Shown: positions 33,983 to 42,511 of the stretch, in pieces
Layout of the letters: each line of letters starts with the position of its first letter
Numbering within the stretch: position 1 is the stretch's first letter
Assembly (NCBI RefSeq): GCF_002899675.1
Contig: NZ_PKUU01000018.1
Span: 62,001-126,000 of the forward strand
Source of the DNA: Clostridium sp. chh4-2
GTDB lineage: Bacteria; Bacillota; Clostridia; Lachnospirales; Lachnospiraceae
Reading direction: 5' to 3'
Length of the DNA: 64,000 nt
Position numbers and translations under genes: made by a program
The notes under the pieces: generated by a model
The model's database searches: none
Seen by the model: only the letters and a program-made list of their open reading frames with translations
What the model was told of the DNA's origin: nothing

Positions 33983-34384
33983 ATGCTGTTTACGAGAGAG
34001 TGCGATTACGCTGTCCGCATAGTCCGGGCATTATCCCATGGTGGAGTTGTCAGTGTCCAGGAAATTTGCGCACAGGAAGATATTACCGTTTCCATTACTT
34101 ATAAAATCACAAGAAAACTGGAAAAAGCCGGAGTGATCGAGAGCCACCGGGGAGCTAACGGCGGATATTCATTGAAAAAGCCGGCCGGGGAACTCACCTT
34201 ATACGATGTTCTCACAGTGATTGATCCGGATCTTTTGATTACGGAATGTACGGGCGCATCTTATTCCTGTTCCAGGAATACGGGAAAGCATCCTTGTCTG
34301 GTTCACGGAGAGTTCAGCAGACTTCAGAATCTGCTTGTCCGGGAACTGCGATCAAAGCCGCTGTCTGAACTATTTATTACGTAA
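33983..34384 (+). CDS. Rrf2-family iron-sulfur regulator
   Basis: A 133-residue winged-helix regulator. The N-terminus MLFTRECDYAVRIVRALSHGG and the recognition region ITYKITRKLEKAGVIESHRGANGGYSLKKPA are typical of IscR/NsrR-like proteins. Three cysteines, Cys89, Cys96 and Cys105 (ITECTGASYSCSRNTGKHPC), are spaced as in members that bind a [2Fe-2S] or [4Fe-4S] cluster, so it may sense iron-sulfur status, redox or a gas such as CO or NO. ATG 33983 is preferred to the GTG three bases earlier, with GGAAGGTG upstream. It directly precedes the carbon monoxide dehydrogenase operon and shares a 20-bp element with its promoter. Confidence 0.92.
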   Translation: MLFTRECDYAVRIVRALSHGGVVSVQEICAQEDITVSITYKITRKLEKAGVIESHRGANGGYSLKKPAGELTLYDVLTVIDPDLLITECTGASYSCSRNTGKHPCLVHGEFSRLQNLLVRELRSKPLSELFIT

Positions 34385-34406
34385 CAGTTACTTTATATCA
34401 TGAACA

Positions 34407-34429
34407 AAAGTACGTATCATGCGTACTTT
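34407..34429. promoter_or_regulatory. Inverted repeat between rrf2 and cooS
   Basis: AAAGTACG (34407-34414) and CGTACTTT (34422-34429) are perfect 8-bp arms with a 7-base spacer. It could be the end of the rrf2 transcript or an extra regulator site 16 bases upstream of the cooS operator. No T-run of terminator quality follows. Confidence 0.4.
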
Positions 34430-34444
34430 AAATTTTAAATTAAT

Positions 34445-34469
34445 CTGTACTAAAATAGTGCAGTATAAA
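34445..34469 (+). promoter_or_regulatory. cooS promoter region with Rrf2-type operator
   Basis: CTGTACTA-AAA-TAGTGCAG (34445-34463) is an inverted repeat with 7 of 8 positions matching, and the right half is shared with the rrf2 promoter. The likely -10 box is TATAAA (34464-34469). The operator lies in the -35/-10 spacer, so a bound Rrf2 protein would block polymerase. Confidence 0.7.
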
Positions 34470-34489
34470 AACAAGGAGGTATTTTAATT

Positions 34490-36373
34490 ATGAATCAATG
34501 TTTTGGATGTAATACCTGTAAAAGTGCGGATCAGCCGCTGGAGAATTTTATCCGTTCTCTGCCTATGGAAACTTCCCATCACAGAGTACATACCCAGGAG
34601 ACGAAATGCAACTTCGGACTTCAGGGAGTCTGCTGCCGCCTGTGTTCCAACGGTCCCTGCCGGATTACGCCTGAAGCGCCGAGGGGGATTTGCGGCGCAA
34701 ACGCCGACACGATTGTGACCCGCAATTTCCTGCGCGCGGTGGCAGCAGGTTCAGGCTGCTACATTCACATTGTGGAAAATACCGCATTGAACTTAAAACA
34801 CACTGCCGAGATAAAAGGGGAATTAAAAGGACTTCATGCATTAGACCGTCTCTGCAAGATTTTCGGGATCGAAGAGGAGGACGTCTATAAAAAAGCCGAA
34901 CTGGTAGCCGATGCCGTATTGGCCGACCTCTATAAACCGGAATATGTGAAAATGGACCTGGTCGAAAAAGTGGCTTACAGGCCTCGAGTAGAACGCTGGA
35001 AAGAGCTTGGCATCATGCCTGGCGGAGCCAAATCGGAAGTATTCAAAGGCGTCGTTAAATGCTCAACCAACTTGAATTCCGATCCGGTGGATATGCTGGT
35101 GGACTGCCTCCGCCTCGGTATCTCAACCGGAGTTTACGGCCTTACGCTGACAAACCTTTTAAACGACGTGCTGTTAGGAGAACCGGAACTCCGTCTGGCT
35201 CCGGTAGGCCTTAGAGTAATCGATCCCGATTACATTAATGTGATGATCACAGGCCATCAGCATACCATGTTCGTGGATTTACAGGAACGCCTGACAAAGC
35301 CGGATGCGGTGAAAAAAGCCAATGAGGCGGGAGCGAAAGGCTTTAAGCTGGTTGGCTGTACCTGCGTCGGACAGGATTTACAGCTGCGCGGCAGCCATTA
35401 TACGGATATCTTTGACGGCCACGCAGGCAATAACTACACCAGCGAAGCGATTCTGGCCACAGGCGGAATTGACGCCGTGTTATCTGAATTTAACTGCACG
35501 CTTCCAGGAATCGAGCCGATCTGTGATGAGCTGAAGATCAAACAGATCTGTCTGGACAGCGTGGCGAAAAAAGCAAATGCCGAGATGATGGAATTTGACT
35601 TCTCAAAGAGAGAGGAACAGAGTGGCATCATCATTGATAAGATAGTGGCGGCCTACAAAGAGCGCCGCGGACAGGTGCCCCTTAACCTGATGCCGGAACA
35701 CGGCAACAGCAACACCCTGACAGGCGTCAGCGAAGGCTCTTTAAAAGAGTTCTTAGGCGGAAGCTGGAAACCGCTGATCGATCTGATCGTGGCAGGCGAG
35801 ATCAAGGGAATCGCCGGAGTGGTAGGCTGCTCCAATCTGACCGCAGGCGGTCATGACGTGCTCACCGTAGAACTGACAAAAGAGCTGATTGCCAGAGATA
35901 TCATCGTGCTGACCGCCGGATGTTCTTCAGGCGGAATCGAAAATTGCGGATTGATGACGCCGGAAGCGGCGGCTCTTGCCGGACCTAAGTTAAGAGCAGT
36001 CTGTGAAAAACTGGGCATTCCGCCGGTACTCAACTTTGGTCCATGTCTGGCCATCGGAAGGCTGGAAATCGTTGCGACAGAGATTGCGGAGGAATTGGGC
36101 GTCGATCTGCCTAAGCTGCCGTTAGTGCTTTCAGCAGCACAGTGGCTGGAAGAACAGGCATTGGCCGACGGCGCATTTGGTCTGGCATTGGGATTACCGC
36201 TTCATCTGGGCCTGCCTCCATTTGTAACGGGAAGCAAAGTTGCGGTTCAGGTGCTGACAGAAGATATGAAACAGCTGACCGGCGGTCAGGTAATCATCAA
36301 CTCAGACGCTAAGGACAGTGCCGACATCCTGGAAAAGATCATTCTGGAAAAACGCTCTGCTTTACAGATATAG
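34490..36373 (+). CDS. cooS: Anaerobic carbon monoxide dehydrogenase catalytic subunit
   Basis: A 627-residue Ni-Fe CO dehydrogenase of the CooS type, the usual length for the family. The N-terminal CFGCNTCKSAD and CCRLCSNGPCRI clusters supply cysteines for the D and B iron-sulfur clusters. C-cluster ligands are visible as the His of TGHQHTMF, the Cys of GCTCVGQDL, the Cys of EFNCTLPG, VVGCSNLTAG, LTAGCSSGGIENCG and NFGPCLAIGR. It interconverts CO and CO2. No acetyl-CoA synthase, corrinoid protein, CooC, CooJ or CooT gene is in the window, so this is a stand-alone CODH rather than part of a Wood-Ljungdahl cluster. It is the first gene of a three-gene operon under an Rrf2-type operator. Confidence 0.95.
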   Translation: MNQCFGCNTCKSADQPLENFIRSLPMETSHHRVHTQETKCNFGLQGVCCRLCSNGPCRITPEAPRGICGANADTIVTRNFLRAVAAGSGCYIHIVENTALNLKHTAEIKGELKGLHALDRLCKIFGIEEEDVYKKAELVADAVLADLYKPEYVKMDLVEKVAYRPRVERWKELGIMPGGAKSEVFKGVVKCSTNLNSDPVDMLVDCLRLGISTGVYGLTLTNLLNDVLLGEPELRLAPVGLRVIDPDYINVMITGHQHTMFVDLQERLTKPDAVKKANEAGAKGFKLVGCTCVGQDLQLRGSHYTDIFDGHAGNNYTSEAILATGGIDAVLSEFNCTLPGIEPICDELKIKQICLDSVAKKANAEMMEFDFSKREEQSGIIIDKIVAAYKERRGQVPLNLMPEHGNSNTLTGVSEGSLKEFLGGSWKPLIDLIVAGEIKGIAGVVGCSNLTAGGHDVLTVELTKELIARDIIVLTAGCSSGGIENCGLMTPEAAALAGPKLRAVCEKLGIPPVLNFGPCLAIGRLEIVATEIAEELGVDLPKLPLVLSAAQWLEEQALADGAFGLALGLPLHLGLPPFVTGSKVAVQVLTEDMKQLTGGQVIINSDAKDSADILEKIILEKRSALQI

Positions 36374-36385
36374 GAGGCGCGGCTT

Positions 36386-36832
36386 ATGAAGAGGATCATG
36401 ATTGATTATTCAAAATGCGACGGATGCAAGAATTGTACGGTGGCCTGTATGCAGGCTCACCGTCCGGATCAGGGCACCGCTTATGATCTGGATCTTACGG
36501 ATATCAGAAATGAGTCCAGAAACCATATTGTAGCGTCGAAAGACGGCACATATAAACCGATTTTCTGCCGCCACTGCGACCAGCCGGAATGCGTGATGTC
36601 CTGCATGAGCGGAGCCCTGGCAAAAGACCCGGAGAGCGGCCATGTATTCTATGACGAAAAGAAATGCGGTTCCTGCTTCATGTGCGTGATGAACTGTCCT
36701 TACGGCGTATTAAAACCGGATACGGCAACCCGCACCAAAGTGATCAAATGCGATTTCTGCAAGGATCAGGGCGGAGAGCCAAGCTGTGTTAAATCCTGTC
36801 CGAAAAAAGCAATTTATGTAGAGGAGGTATAA
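36386..36832 (+). CDS. cooF: CooF-like 4x[4Fe-4S] electron-transfer protein
   Basis: A 148-residue iron-sulfur protein with four cysteine sets: CDGCKNCTVAC, CRHCDQPECVMSC, CGSCFMCVMNCPYG and CDFCKDQGGEPSCVKSC. This four-cluster DMSO-reductase-type ferredoxin layout is that of CooF, which carries electrons from CooS to a downstream acceptor. It starts 12 bases after cooS and ends two bases before the flavoprotein gene, so the three are cotranscribed. The presence of a pyridine-nucleotide-type flavoprotein rather than a hydrogenase suggests that electrons go to NAD(P)+. Confidence 0.94.
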   Translation: MKRIMIDYSKCDGCKNCTVACMQAHRPDQGTAYDLDLTDIRNESRNHIVASKDGTYKPIFCRHCDQPECVMSCMSGALAKDPESGHVFYDEKKCGSCFMCVMNCPYGVLKPDTATRTKVIKCDFCKDQGGEPSCVKSCPKKAIYVEEV

Positions 36833-36834
36833 CA

Positions 36835-38061
36835 ATGATATATGTGATATTAGGCGCCGGAGCGGCAGGCATAACAGCCGCAAAGACCATCCGCCAAAAT
36901 GACAAAGATTCTGCTGTTGTTATGATCTCCACCGATGAATACGTCCATTCCAGATGTATGCTTCACAAATACATAAGCGGCGAGAGAGACGAAAACACCC
37001 TGAATTTTGTGCCGGATAACTTTTTTGAGGAACAGAACATTTACTGGATCAAGGGTAAAAAAGCGGAACAGATCGACACCAAGGAGCAGAACGTGATCCT
37101 GGACGATGAAAGTAAGATCCATTACGACAAGCTTTTAATCGCCACCGGAGCTGACAGCTTCATTCCCCCTGTGGGAGATTTCAGAACCGCAGGAAATGTA
37201 TTCGGTTTAAGAAATTTATCAGACGCCCAGGCGATCAAAAAAACAGGAGAGAACGCCGAACACATCTTGGTGATCGGAGCCGGTTTAGTAGGCTTGGATG
37301 CCGCCTATGGCTTTCTTGAAAAGAAGCGCCGCGTTACCGTAGTGGAAATGGCAGACCGGATTCTCCCCCTCCAGCTGGATGCATGCGCCGGAAGCGAATA
37401 CCAGAAGTTATTTGAAAAAGCAGGCTGCCGCTTCCTTTTGGGAAGAAAAGCGGTGAAGACCATTTCGGATGAACACGGCAGAATTACCACCGTGGTTTTA
37501 GATGACAATACGGAAATTCCCTGCGATCTCATCATAGTAGCAGCAGGCGTCCGCCCTGCCGTTGCCTGCACCAATGGAAGCGGCATCCCGGCTGAGCGTT
37601 CCATAACGGTGGATGAATATATGCAGACCGGAATCCCCAATGTATATGCGGCAGGCGATGTGACAGGTCTTGCGGGCATCTGGCCCAACGCTATGAAACA
37701 GGGAACTGTTGCCGGCAGCAATATGTGCGGGATAAAACAGCAGTACCTTGACCGGTATTGTATGAAAAATACGATTAATTTCTTTGGGCTGACTACGTTG
37801 TCTCTGGGCAGAGGTGTTGCTGAAGATGGAGATGAAGTGGTGGTTTGGGAAGACAGGAAGTGTTATAAAAGGGCTATTATAAGAGATGGGAAGCTGGATA
37901 GTATTTTGCTGCAGGGGGATATCAGTTATTCCGGAATTTACCAGTATCTGATTAAAAATCAGATTGAGCTGGGGGATAAGAAAGAGAGGATTTTTGAGCT
38001 GTCGTTTGCGGATTATTATGGGACGCTGCAGGATGGACAGTACGATTATCAGGTGAATTAA
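36835..38061 (+). CDS. FAD-dependent NAD(P)H oxidoreductase of a CODH operon
   Basis: A 408-residue flavoprotein of the rubredoxin reductase / NADH oxidase family. Two dinucleotide folds are visible, FAD-binding ILGAGAAGITAA at the N-terminus and NAD(P)-binding VIGAGLVGLDAAYGF near residue 145, plus the FAD motif VYAAGDVTG. An SRCMLHKYISGE segment replaces the redox-active disulfide of true NADH peroxidases. CooS-CooF-FNOR arrangements of this kind are known in several anaerobes and are thought to pass CO-derived electrons to NAD(P)+. The gene begins two bases after cooF and ends at a palindromic repeat shared with the convergent PucR2 gene. Confidence 0.9.
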   Translation: MIYVILGAGAAGITAAKTIRQNDKDSAVVMISTDEYVHSRCMLHKYISGERDENTLNFVPDNFFEEQNIYWIKGKKAEQIDTKEQNVILDDESKIHYDKLLIATGADSFIPPVGDFRTAGNVFGLRNLSDAQAIKKTGENAEHILVIGAGLVGLDAAYGFLEKKRRVTVVEMADRILPLQLDACAGSEYQKLFEKAGCRFLLGRKAVKTISDEHGRITTVVLDDNTEIPCDLIIVAAGVRPAVACTNGSGIPAERSITVDEYMQTGIPNVYAAGDVTGLAGIWPNAMKQGTVAGSNMCGIKQQYLDRYCMKNTINFFGLTTLSLGRGVAEDGDEVVVWEDRKCYKRAIIRDGKLDSILLQGDISYSGIYQYLIKNQIELGDKKERIFELSFADYYGTLQDGQYDYQVN

Positions 38062-38152
38062 AGTAAAGGGTGAAGGCATTTCGGAAAAAGCCTTGAGGTT
38101 TTAATGTAAAGGGTGAAGGCATTTCGCGAAATGCCTTCACCCTTAATGTAAA
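38061..38152. repeat. Dispersed palindromic repeat, copy 3 (two units)
   Basis: An imperfect unit (GTGAAGGCATTTCGGAAAAAGCC, about 38070-38093) is followed by the perfect 36-bp palindrome at 38109-38144 and the tail ATGTAAA. Bases 38097-38152 are identical to 1601-1656. It lies between convergent genes (the FAD oxidoreductase and PucR2), so it may stop transcription in both directions. Confidence 0.85.
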
Positions 38153-39760
38153 TCAACGAAAAAATTCCCTCTTGGCCCCTCGTTCCAACCGTTTCGTCAA
38201 ATCCATATCTGAGCATCGGCTGTAATACCGGTGCACCTTATAAGAAAATATCATCCTCTGCTGAATCTCCCCATTTTCCAAATCCGCCCGAATCAACTCA
38301 TGTACCTTAGCCAGCCTGCTTGCCGCCGTATTGCGGTGCATAAATGCACTTTTAGCCGTTTGCACGATATTGCAGTTGTTGAGACAGTAATGGTAAACGA
38401 ATTCCAACAGATTTGAGTGATATTCCGCATCGTATTTAACCAGTTTCACCGCATCAGGATGCATGAGCAGCACAATATCATCATGACCAAATAAATTATT
38501 AAAACTGCTGATGGAAAGATCAATCATAAAATACTCTGCAAAATCCTCAAAATAATAAACTCTGTCCCTGGAATCCGGGTACAGCTTGCGCCCCAGCGCC
38601 AGAATCCGCTTCGTCATAATATAATGGGTCCGAAGCAGGGAACGGCGGCTGGTGGCATTGCTGATCGAAGCATATGCGCCGTATCTCTGAAGAAGACTGG
38701 TAAATGCACAGGTATCGAATACCGGTCTGGGCTGAAATGCCCGGTTGGGCCTGGAAAGCAGCAAAACGATGGAACCGTCGTAAATGGCGGTATTGCTGTC
38801 CGGGAATAATTCTTCCAGCTCCGTCAGCACCTGAAGCGGCCTGTCAGTCAGATCCTCCATATTGGTGAATTCGATAATTATAAAACTGCAAAAGATACCC
38901 GATCCGCAGGAGATCATGGAAAAACGCTGGTTGATCTCAAATTCATCGGTAATTTTCCCCTCTACAATCTCTTTTAACAATCGTTTAAATTCTTCCCCCG
39001 CCCAGTAAGGAAGCCCGTCGGATGTATTCATCAGGCGGTGAATTGCCTGACGGGTCAATTCCATCACCGTGTAAGCGTCAAATTTCCGATCCTTTTCCGG
39101 GGCGGCGAAGATCATGTTGGAGATGGCTGTTCCCTCCTTCATAACCTTATAAACCCAGCAAATGCAGCCGTTTCCCAGTTCTTTTAAAGCCACCCGGGAC
39201 TGGGCAACGGGATCGATCAGCTGTCTGGCCGTTTCAGAGGACAGCATATCATTTTCAAAAAACGGATCAATAACAGTGATTGGAACCGCCGGATTAACAT
39301 TGGAAAATACAACCCGGTTAGCCGTATTTAATAGAAAAATGGAAAAGCCCGTAATATCCGCCCCATAGTTTACGATATCCTGAATCGAATGCCCCGGTTC
39401 CGACAGTTCCTGAAAACGGATTTTCCAGTTCCGGTATTTCCGGACCATCTCCTCAGCCAAATCATGAAGCAGAAACGGATCTTTGTCCGAACAGATCAGA
39501 TTGGAACTGCATGCAGAAGCCTGCTCTTTCAAACGGCTGTCACAGCCGGAGCAGAGGAACGTGATGCCGGATGGCCTTTCGGAGGAAGAAAAGAGGGCAG
39601 ATAATTCCTCTGCCGTTCCAATATAAATGGTATCGGCCGAAAAGCAGTCCGCATTGCGCACAAAGCGGATGGAATCAATAAAAGGGAGCTGCTGAAAGGA
39701 AATGCAGCATTGTTCAGGAACGGCTTTTACGCATTCCAACCAATAGGAAATATGAGACAA
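38153..39760 (-). CDS. PucR/CdaR-type transcriptional regulator (PucR2)
   Basis: About 535 residues, with the same layout as PucR1, 3 and 4: an N-terminal DTIYIGTAEELSALF region, a sensor segment with FSIFLLNTANRVVFSN, and a C-terminal FVYHYCLNNCNIVQTAKSAFMHRNTAASRLAKVHELI helix-turn-helix. No ATG is available at the N-terminus. TTG at 39760, with AGAGGTG seven bases upstream, gives an N-terminus that aligns with the paralogues. A TTG at 39814 would add 18 residues and is the alternative. The gene is divergent from glycyl-radical enzyme 1 and probably activates it in response to that enzyme's substrate. The 3' end abuts palindromic repeat copy 3. Confidence 0.85.
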   Translation of the reverse strand: MSHISYWLECVKAVPEQCCISFQQLPFIDSIRFVRNADCFSADTIYIGTAEELSALFSSSERPSGITFLCSGCDSRLKEQASACSSNLICSDKDPFLLHDLAEEMVRKYRNWKIRFQELSEPGHSIQDIVNYGADITGFSIFLLNTANRVVFSNVNPAVPITVIDPFFENDMLSSETARQLIDPVAQSRVALKELGNGCICWVYKVMKEGTAISNMIFAAPEKDRKFDAYTVMELTRQAIHRLMNTSDGLPYWAGEEFKRLLKEIVEGKITDEFEINQRFSMISCGSGIFCSFIIIEFTNMEDLTDRPLQVLTELEELFPDSNTAIYDGSIVLLLSRPNRAFQPRPVFDTCAFTSLLQRYGAYASISNATSRRSLLRTHYIMTKRILALGRKLYPDSRDRVYYFEDFAEYFMIDLSISSFNNLFGHDDIVLLMHPDAVKLVKYDAEYHSNLLEFVYHYCLNNCNIVQTAKSAFMHRNTAASRLAKVHELIRADLENGEIQQRMIFSYKVHRYYSRCSDMDLTKRLERGAKREFFR

Positions 39761-39849
39761 ACTTCGACACCTCTTTTCATATGTACATCTGAATCCTAAA
39801 TTCAAGTATATCAAGTTTCCCCTCGAATGTCACGTAAAGCGAAGAGAAA

Positions 39850-39895
39850 GTGCAGGAATGCTGAGCCGGATCGGAAACTTTAGGCATCCCTGCAC
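39850..39895. promoter_or_regulatory. Inverted repeat upstream of glycyl-radical enzyme 1
   Basis: GTGCAGGAATGC (39850-39861) and GCATCCCTGCAC (39884-39895) form 12-bp inverted arms with one mismatch, ending 8 bases before a candidate -35 box. They could be the binding sites of PucR2. The TGCA core recalls the TGTGCA elements at the other two PucR targets. A second inverted repeat, CAATTA / TAATTG (39948-39966), lies in the leader. Confidence 0.45.
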
Positions 39896-39903
39896 AAGGA
39901 TGA

Positions 39904-39932
39904 TTGGACCGCGGTGAAAATGTTGAATAATA
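39904..39932 (+). promoter_or_regulatory. Candidate promoter of glycyl-radical enzyme 1
   Basis: TTGGAC (39904-39909) and AATAAT (39927-39932) are 17 bases apart, leaving an untranslated leader of about 75 bases before the ATG at 40014. Confidence 0.5.
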
Positions 39933-40013
39933 AGGCTTGAAATCATACAATTATAGTACGTAATTGAGAAACAACGGCACAAAATATAAGATATCAGAAA
40001 GGATAGGAGAAAA

Positions 40014-42413
40014 ATGACCGACAGAATCAAACGTATGTATTCAAAGATCAACAACGGCAAGCTGAAAATCTGCATTGAAAAACCTCTTCTCTATAAGGAA
40101 TCGGTGGAAAAGCATGAAGGTCTTCCGATGATTCTCCAACGTGCGTATGCTACTGCGGACTATCTGGATCAGAGAACCATCTATATTGATGAGGACGAGC
40201 TGATTGCCGGAAATGTGGCTGCAAAGCCTAACGGAATGGAAGGAATGGTATGGGGACCAGCCTGGCCGGATGAAGATTTTGACGAGTTCTTAAAGGACGG
40301 ACTCGTAGAGATCAGCGAAGAAGACCGGAAACAATGGCGGGAATGCGATGCATTTTGGAAGGACAAAGGCCGTACAATGAATGAGTGGCAGGGCCGTTTT
40401 TACGACAGCGACCGCATGTGGTCATTTATCCGTTCCGGCGTTCTCTGTCCGCCATGGAAGGACAGAAAACAGGGAAGAGGCCAGGGCGGAGCCGGTTTTG
40501 GCTGGGGTCTGGGCATCGGATATTCTCTGTTCATTCCTGATTATGAAAAGATCATCAACGAAGGAATATCAAAGACCCTGGAAGACGCCAAAGAAGCGTT
40601 GGAAGCTGTCCGGTATAATGATAAAGAATCCTTTATACAGGCCGACTATTACCGCGCCGTTATCATCGCCCTTGAGGCCATGGTGAGAATGTATCACCGC
40701 TATGGGGACGCATGTGAGAAAAAAGCGGAAGAAACCGCCTCAGAAGAACGGAAAAATGAGCTGCTCCGCATGGCGGATACCTGTCATTGGATTGCAGACC
40801 ATCCTTCCAGAGATTTCAGGGATGCCATGCAGAACTTCTGGTTCTATTGGATGATGGTTGCCCACGGAACAACGCCCCTCGGCCGTTTTGACCAGTTTAT
40901 GTACCCCTATTATAAAAAAGATCTGGAAAATGGAACGATGGACCATGACCAGGCCCTTGAACTGATCGAATGCCTGCGAATTAAGATCATGCAGTTCAAT
41001 TTCGTAAGCGGAGGAAAAGCCCAGCGTTCCAAATGGGCGGGAATGGCCCGCTGGCACAATGCGGTGATCGGCGGATGTGATCCAAAGACCGGAAAAGATG
41101 CGACAAATGACATTTCTTATATGGTTTTAGAGGCCGCCCAGGAAATTCAAACGCCACAGTTTACCATCACAATCCGCGTTGGAAAAGATACCCCGGATGA
41201 ACTGATGAAAAAGGGAATGGAACTGGTCAGAACGGGAATTGGAATGCCGGCATTTATATCGGAAGACAATTACATATCCACAGTCATGCTGGAACCCGGA
41301 ATGGATATAGAGACGGCCCGTTCCTTCGCCCTGTCCGGCTGTCTGGATTTAAATATCCCCGGCAAATCCAGAATCGGCGCCATCGGCATGTTCATCGTGC
41401 CAAAAGTTCTGGATATTACCATGCACAACGGAGTTTTAACGACGACAGGAGAGCAGCTGGGGCCGAAGACAGGCGAAATGAAGGATTTCAAAACGTATGA
41501 AGACTTTCTGGATGCATTTAAGGTCCAGCTGGCCTATTTCCAGTCCATGTATAACGAAGAACATAACATCCTCAATTCCCTGACCCGTGAAACCCAGTGC
41601 GATGTGGTTCACTCCGCATTTGCCTATGAAGGCATTTCATCAGGACGGGATATTAACGACAGGAAGATGAAATATGAAAACTCCGCTGTTTTAAACCCGG
41701 TGGGAATGATCAATGCAGCCAATTCACTTGCCGCTATAAAGAAACTGGTATTTGAAGAAAAAAAATTCACGATGGAAGAACTTTATTCCGCCATCGAAGC
41801 CGATTGGGAAGGCTATGAAGAGATTCAGAAAATGTGTGCGGATGCGCCTAAATATGGAAACGGAATCGGATATGTGGATGAGATCGCCGGAGAATTGTAT
41901 CATTTCTGGGCAGAAAGCGCGCTGAAACTGACCACAATCTACGGAGTTCCGCCAAAAGTTACCGGAATCTCCATCACAGCCCATGCGCCTGGTGGAGCCT
42001 ACACCTGTGCTACGCCTGACGGACGTCATTCAGGGGAAACGCTGGCCGACGGAACCATGTCACCTGCACAGGGAACGGATCTTAACGGACCGACGGCAGT
42101 ATTCAGAAGCGCCATGAAGATCAACCAGTCCGAATTCCAGGCAACGCTTTTAAATATGAAGATGCATCCGTCTGCCATGACGACAGAGTCCGATCTGATG
42201 AAAATGTCTGCCTTGGTTAAGACCTACCTCTTAAATGGAGGAAAACAGGTTCAGTTTAACGTGGTCTCCAATGAGACACTTAGAAAAGCCCAGGCTAATC
42301 CAAAAGATTATAAAGACCTGGTGGTACGTGTGGCAGGATACAGCACCTATTTCACCATATTAACTCCGGCAGTTCAGGAAGAGATTATTAAACGGTCGGA
42401 ACAGAAACTTTAA
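40014..42413 (+). CDS. Glycyl-radical enzyme 1 (pyruvate formate-lyase family)
   Basis: A 799-residue glycyl-radical enzyme. The C-terminal radical motif is VVRVAGYSTYF, with Gly775 the expected radical site. The active-site cysteine is Cys443 in ALSGCLDLNIPGKS, followed by Asp445, where diol dehydratases, choline lyase and hydroxyproline dehydratase have Glu (Cys-x-Glu). It aligns end to end with GRE2 at 44770: same length, same Cys443 and Gly775. It is thus an eliminase/lyase-type enzyme, not a pyruvate formate-lyase, which would show Cys-Cys. No radical-SAM activase is encoded in the window. It is a single-gene unit divergent from PucR2. AGGAG sits 5-8 bases before the ATG. The substrate is unknown; dehydration, decarboxylation or C-C/C-N cleavage are all open. 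Confidence 0.88.
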   Translation: MTDRIKRMYSKINNGKLKICIEKPLLYKESVEKHEGLPMILQRAYATADYLDQRTIYIDEDELIAGNVAAKPNGMEGMVWGPAWPDEDFDEFLKDGLVEISEEDRKQWRECDAFWKDKGRTMNEWQGRFYDSDRMWSFIRSGVLCPPWKDRKQGRGQGGAGFGWGLGIGYSLFIPDYEKIINEGISKTLEDAKEALEAVRYNDKESFIQADYYRAVIIALEAMVRMYHRYGDACEKKAEETASEERKNELLRMADTCHWIADHPSRDFRDAMQNFWFYWMMVAHGTTPLGRFDQFMYPYYKKDLENGTMDHDQALELIECLRIKIMQFNFVSGGKAQRSKWAGMARWHNAVIGGCDPKTGKDATNDISYMVLEAAQEIQTPQFTITIRVGKDTPDELMKKGMELVRTGIGMPAFISEDNYISTVMLEPGMDIETARSFALSGCLDLNIPGKSRIGAIGMFIVPKVLDITMHNGVLTTTGEQLGPKTGEMKDFKTYEDFLDAFKVQLAYFQSMYNEEHNILNSLTRETQCDVVHSAFAYEGISSGRDINDRKMKYENSAVLNPVGMINAANSLAAIKKLVFEEKKFTMEELYSAIEADWEGYEEIQKMCADAPKYGNGIGYVDEIAGELYHFWAESALKLTTIYGVPPKVTGISITAHAPGGAYTCATPDGRHSGETLADGTMSPAQGTDLNGPTAVFRSAMKINQSEFQATLLNMKMHPSAMTTESDLMKMSALVKTYLLNGGKQVQFNVVSNETLRKAQANPKDYKDLVVRVAGYSTYFTILTPAVQEEIIKRSEQKL

Positions 42414-42418
42414 TATAG

Positions 42419-42461
42419 AGCGTGAAGGCTTTTCTGAAAATGCCTTCACGCTTGATGTAAA
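42419..42461. repeat. Dispersed palindromic repeat, copy 4 (single unit)
   Basis: AGCGTGAAGGC-TTTTC pairs with GAAAATGCCTTCACGCT (one bulged A), followed by TGATGTAAA. It begins five bases after the GRE1 stop. The outer arms AGCGTGAAGG are those of the first unit of copy 1. Confidence 0.8.
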
Positions 42462-42511
42462 AAATTACTCACATCCACCAAATCTTTTTAACCTCAGCTA
42501 GCCAAGCAACA

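Noticed and set aside
34490-38061. Part of a Wood-Ljungdahl acetyl-CoA synthase cluster
   Set aside because: No acetyl-CoA synthase, corrinoid iron-sulfur protein or methyltransferase gene accompanies the CO dehydrogenase in the window.
40014-42413. Pyruvate formate-lyase
   Set aside because: The active site shows a single cysteine in Gly-Cys-Leu-Asp, not the Cys-Cys pair of pyruvate formate-lyase, and no formate gene is near.
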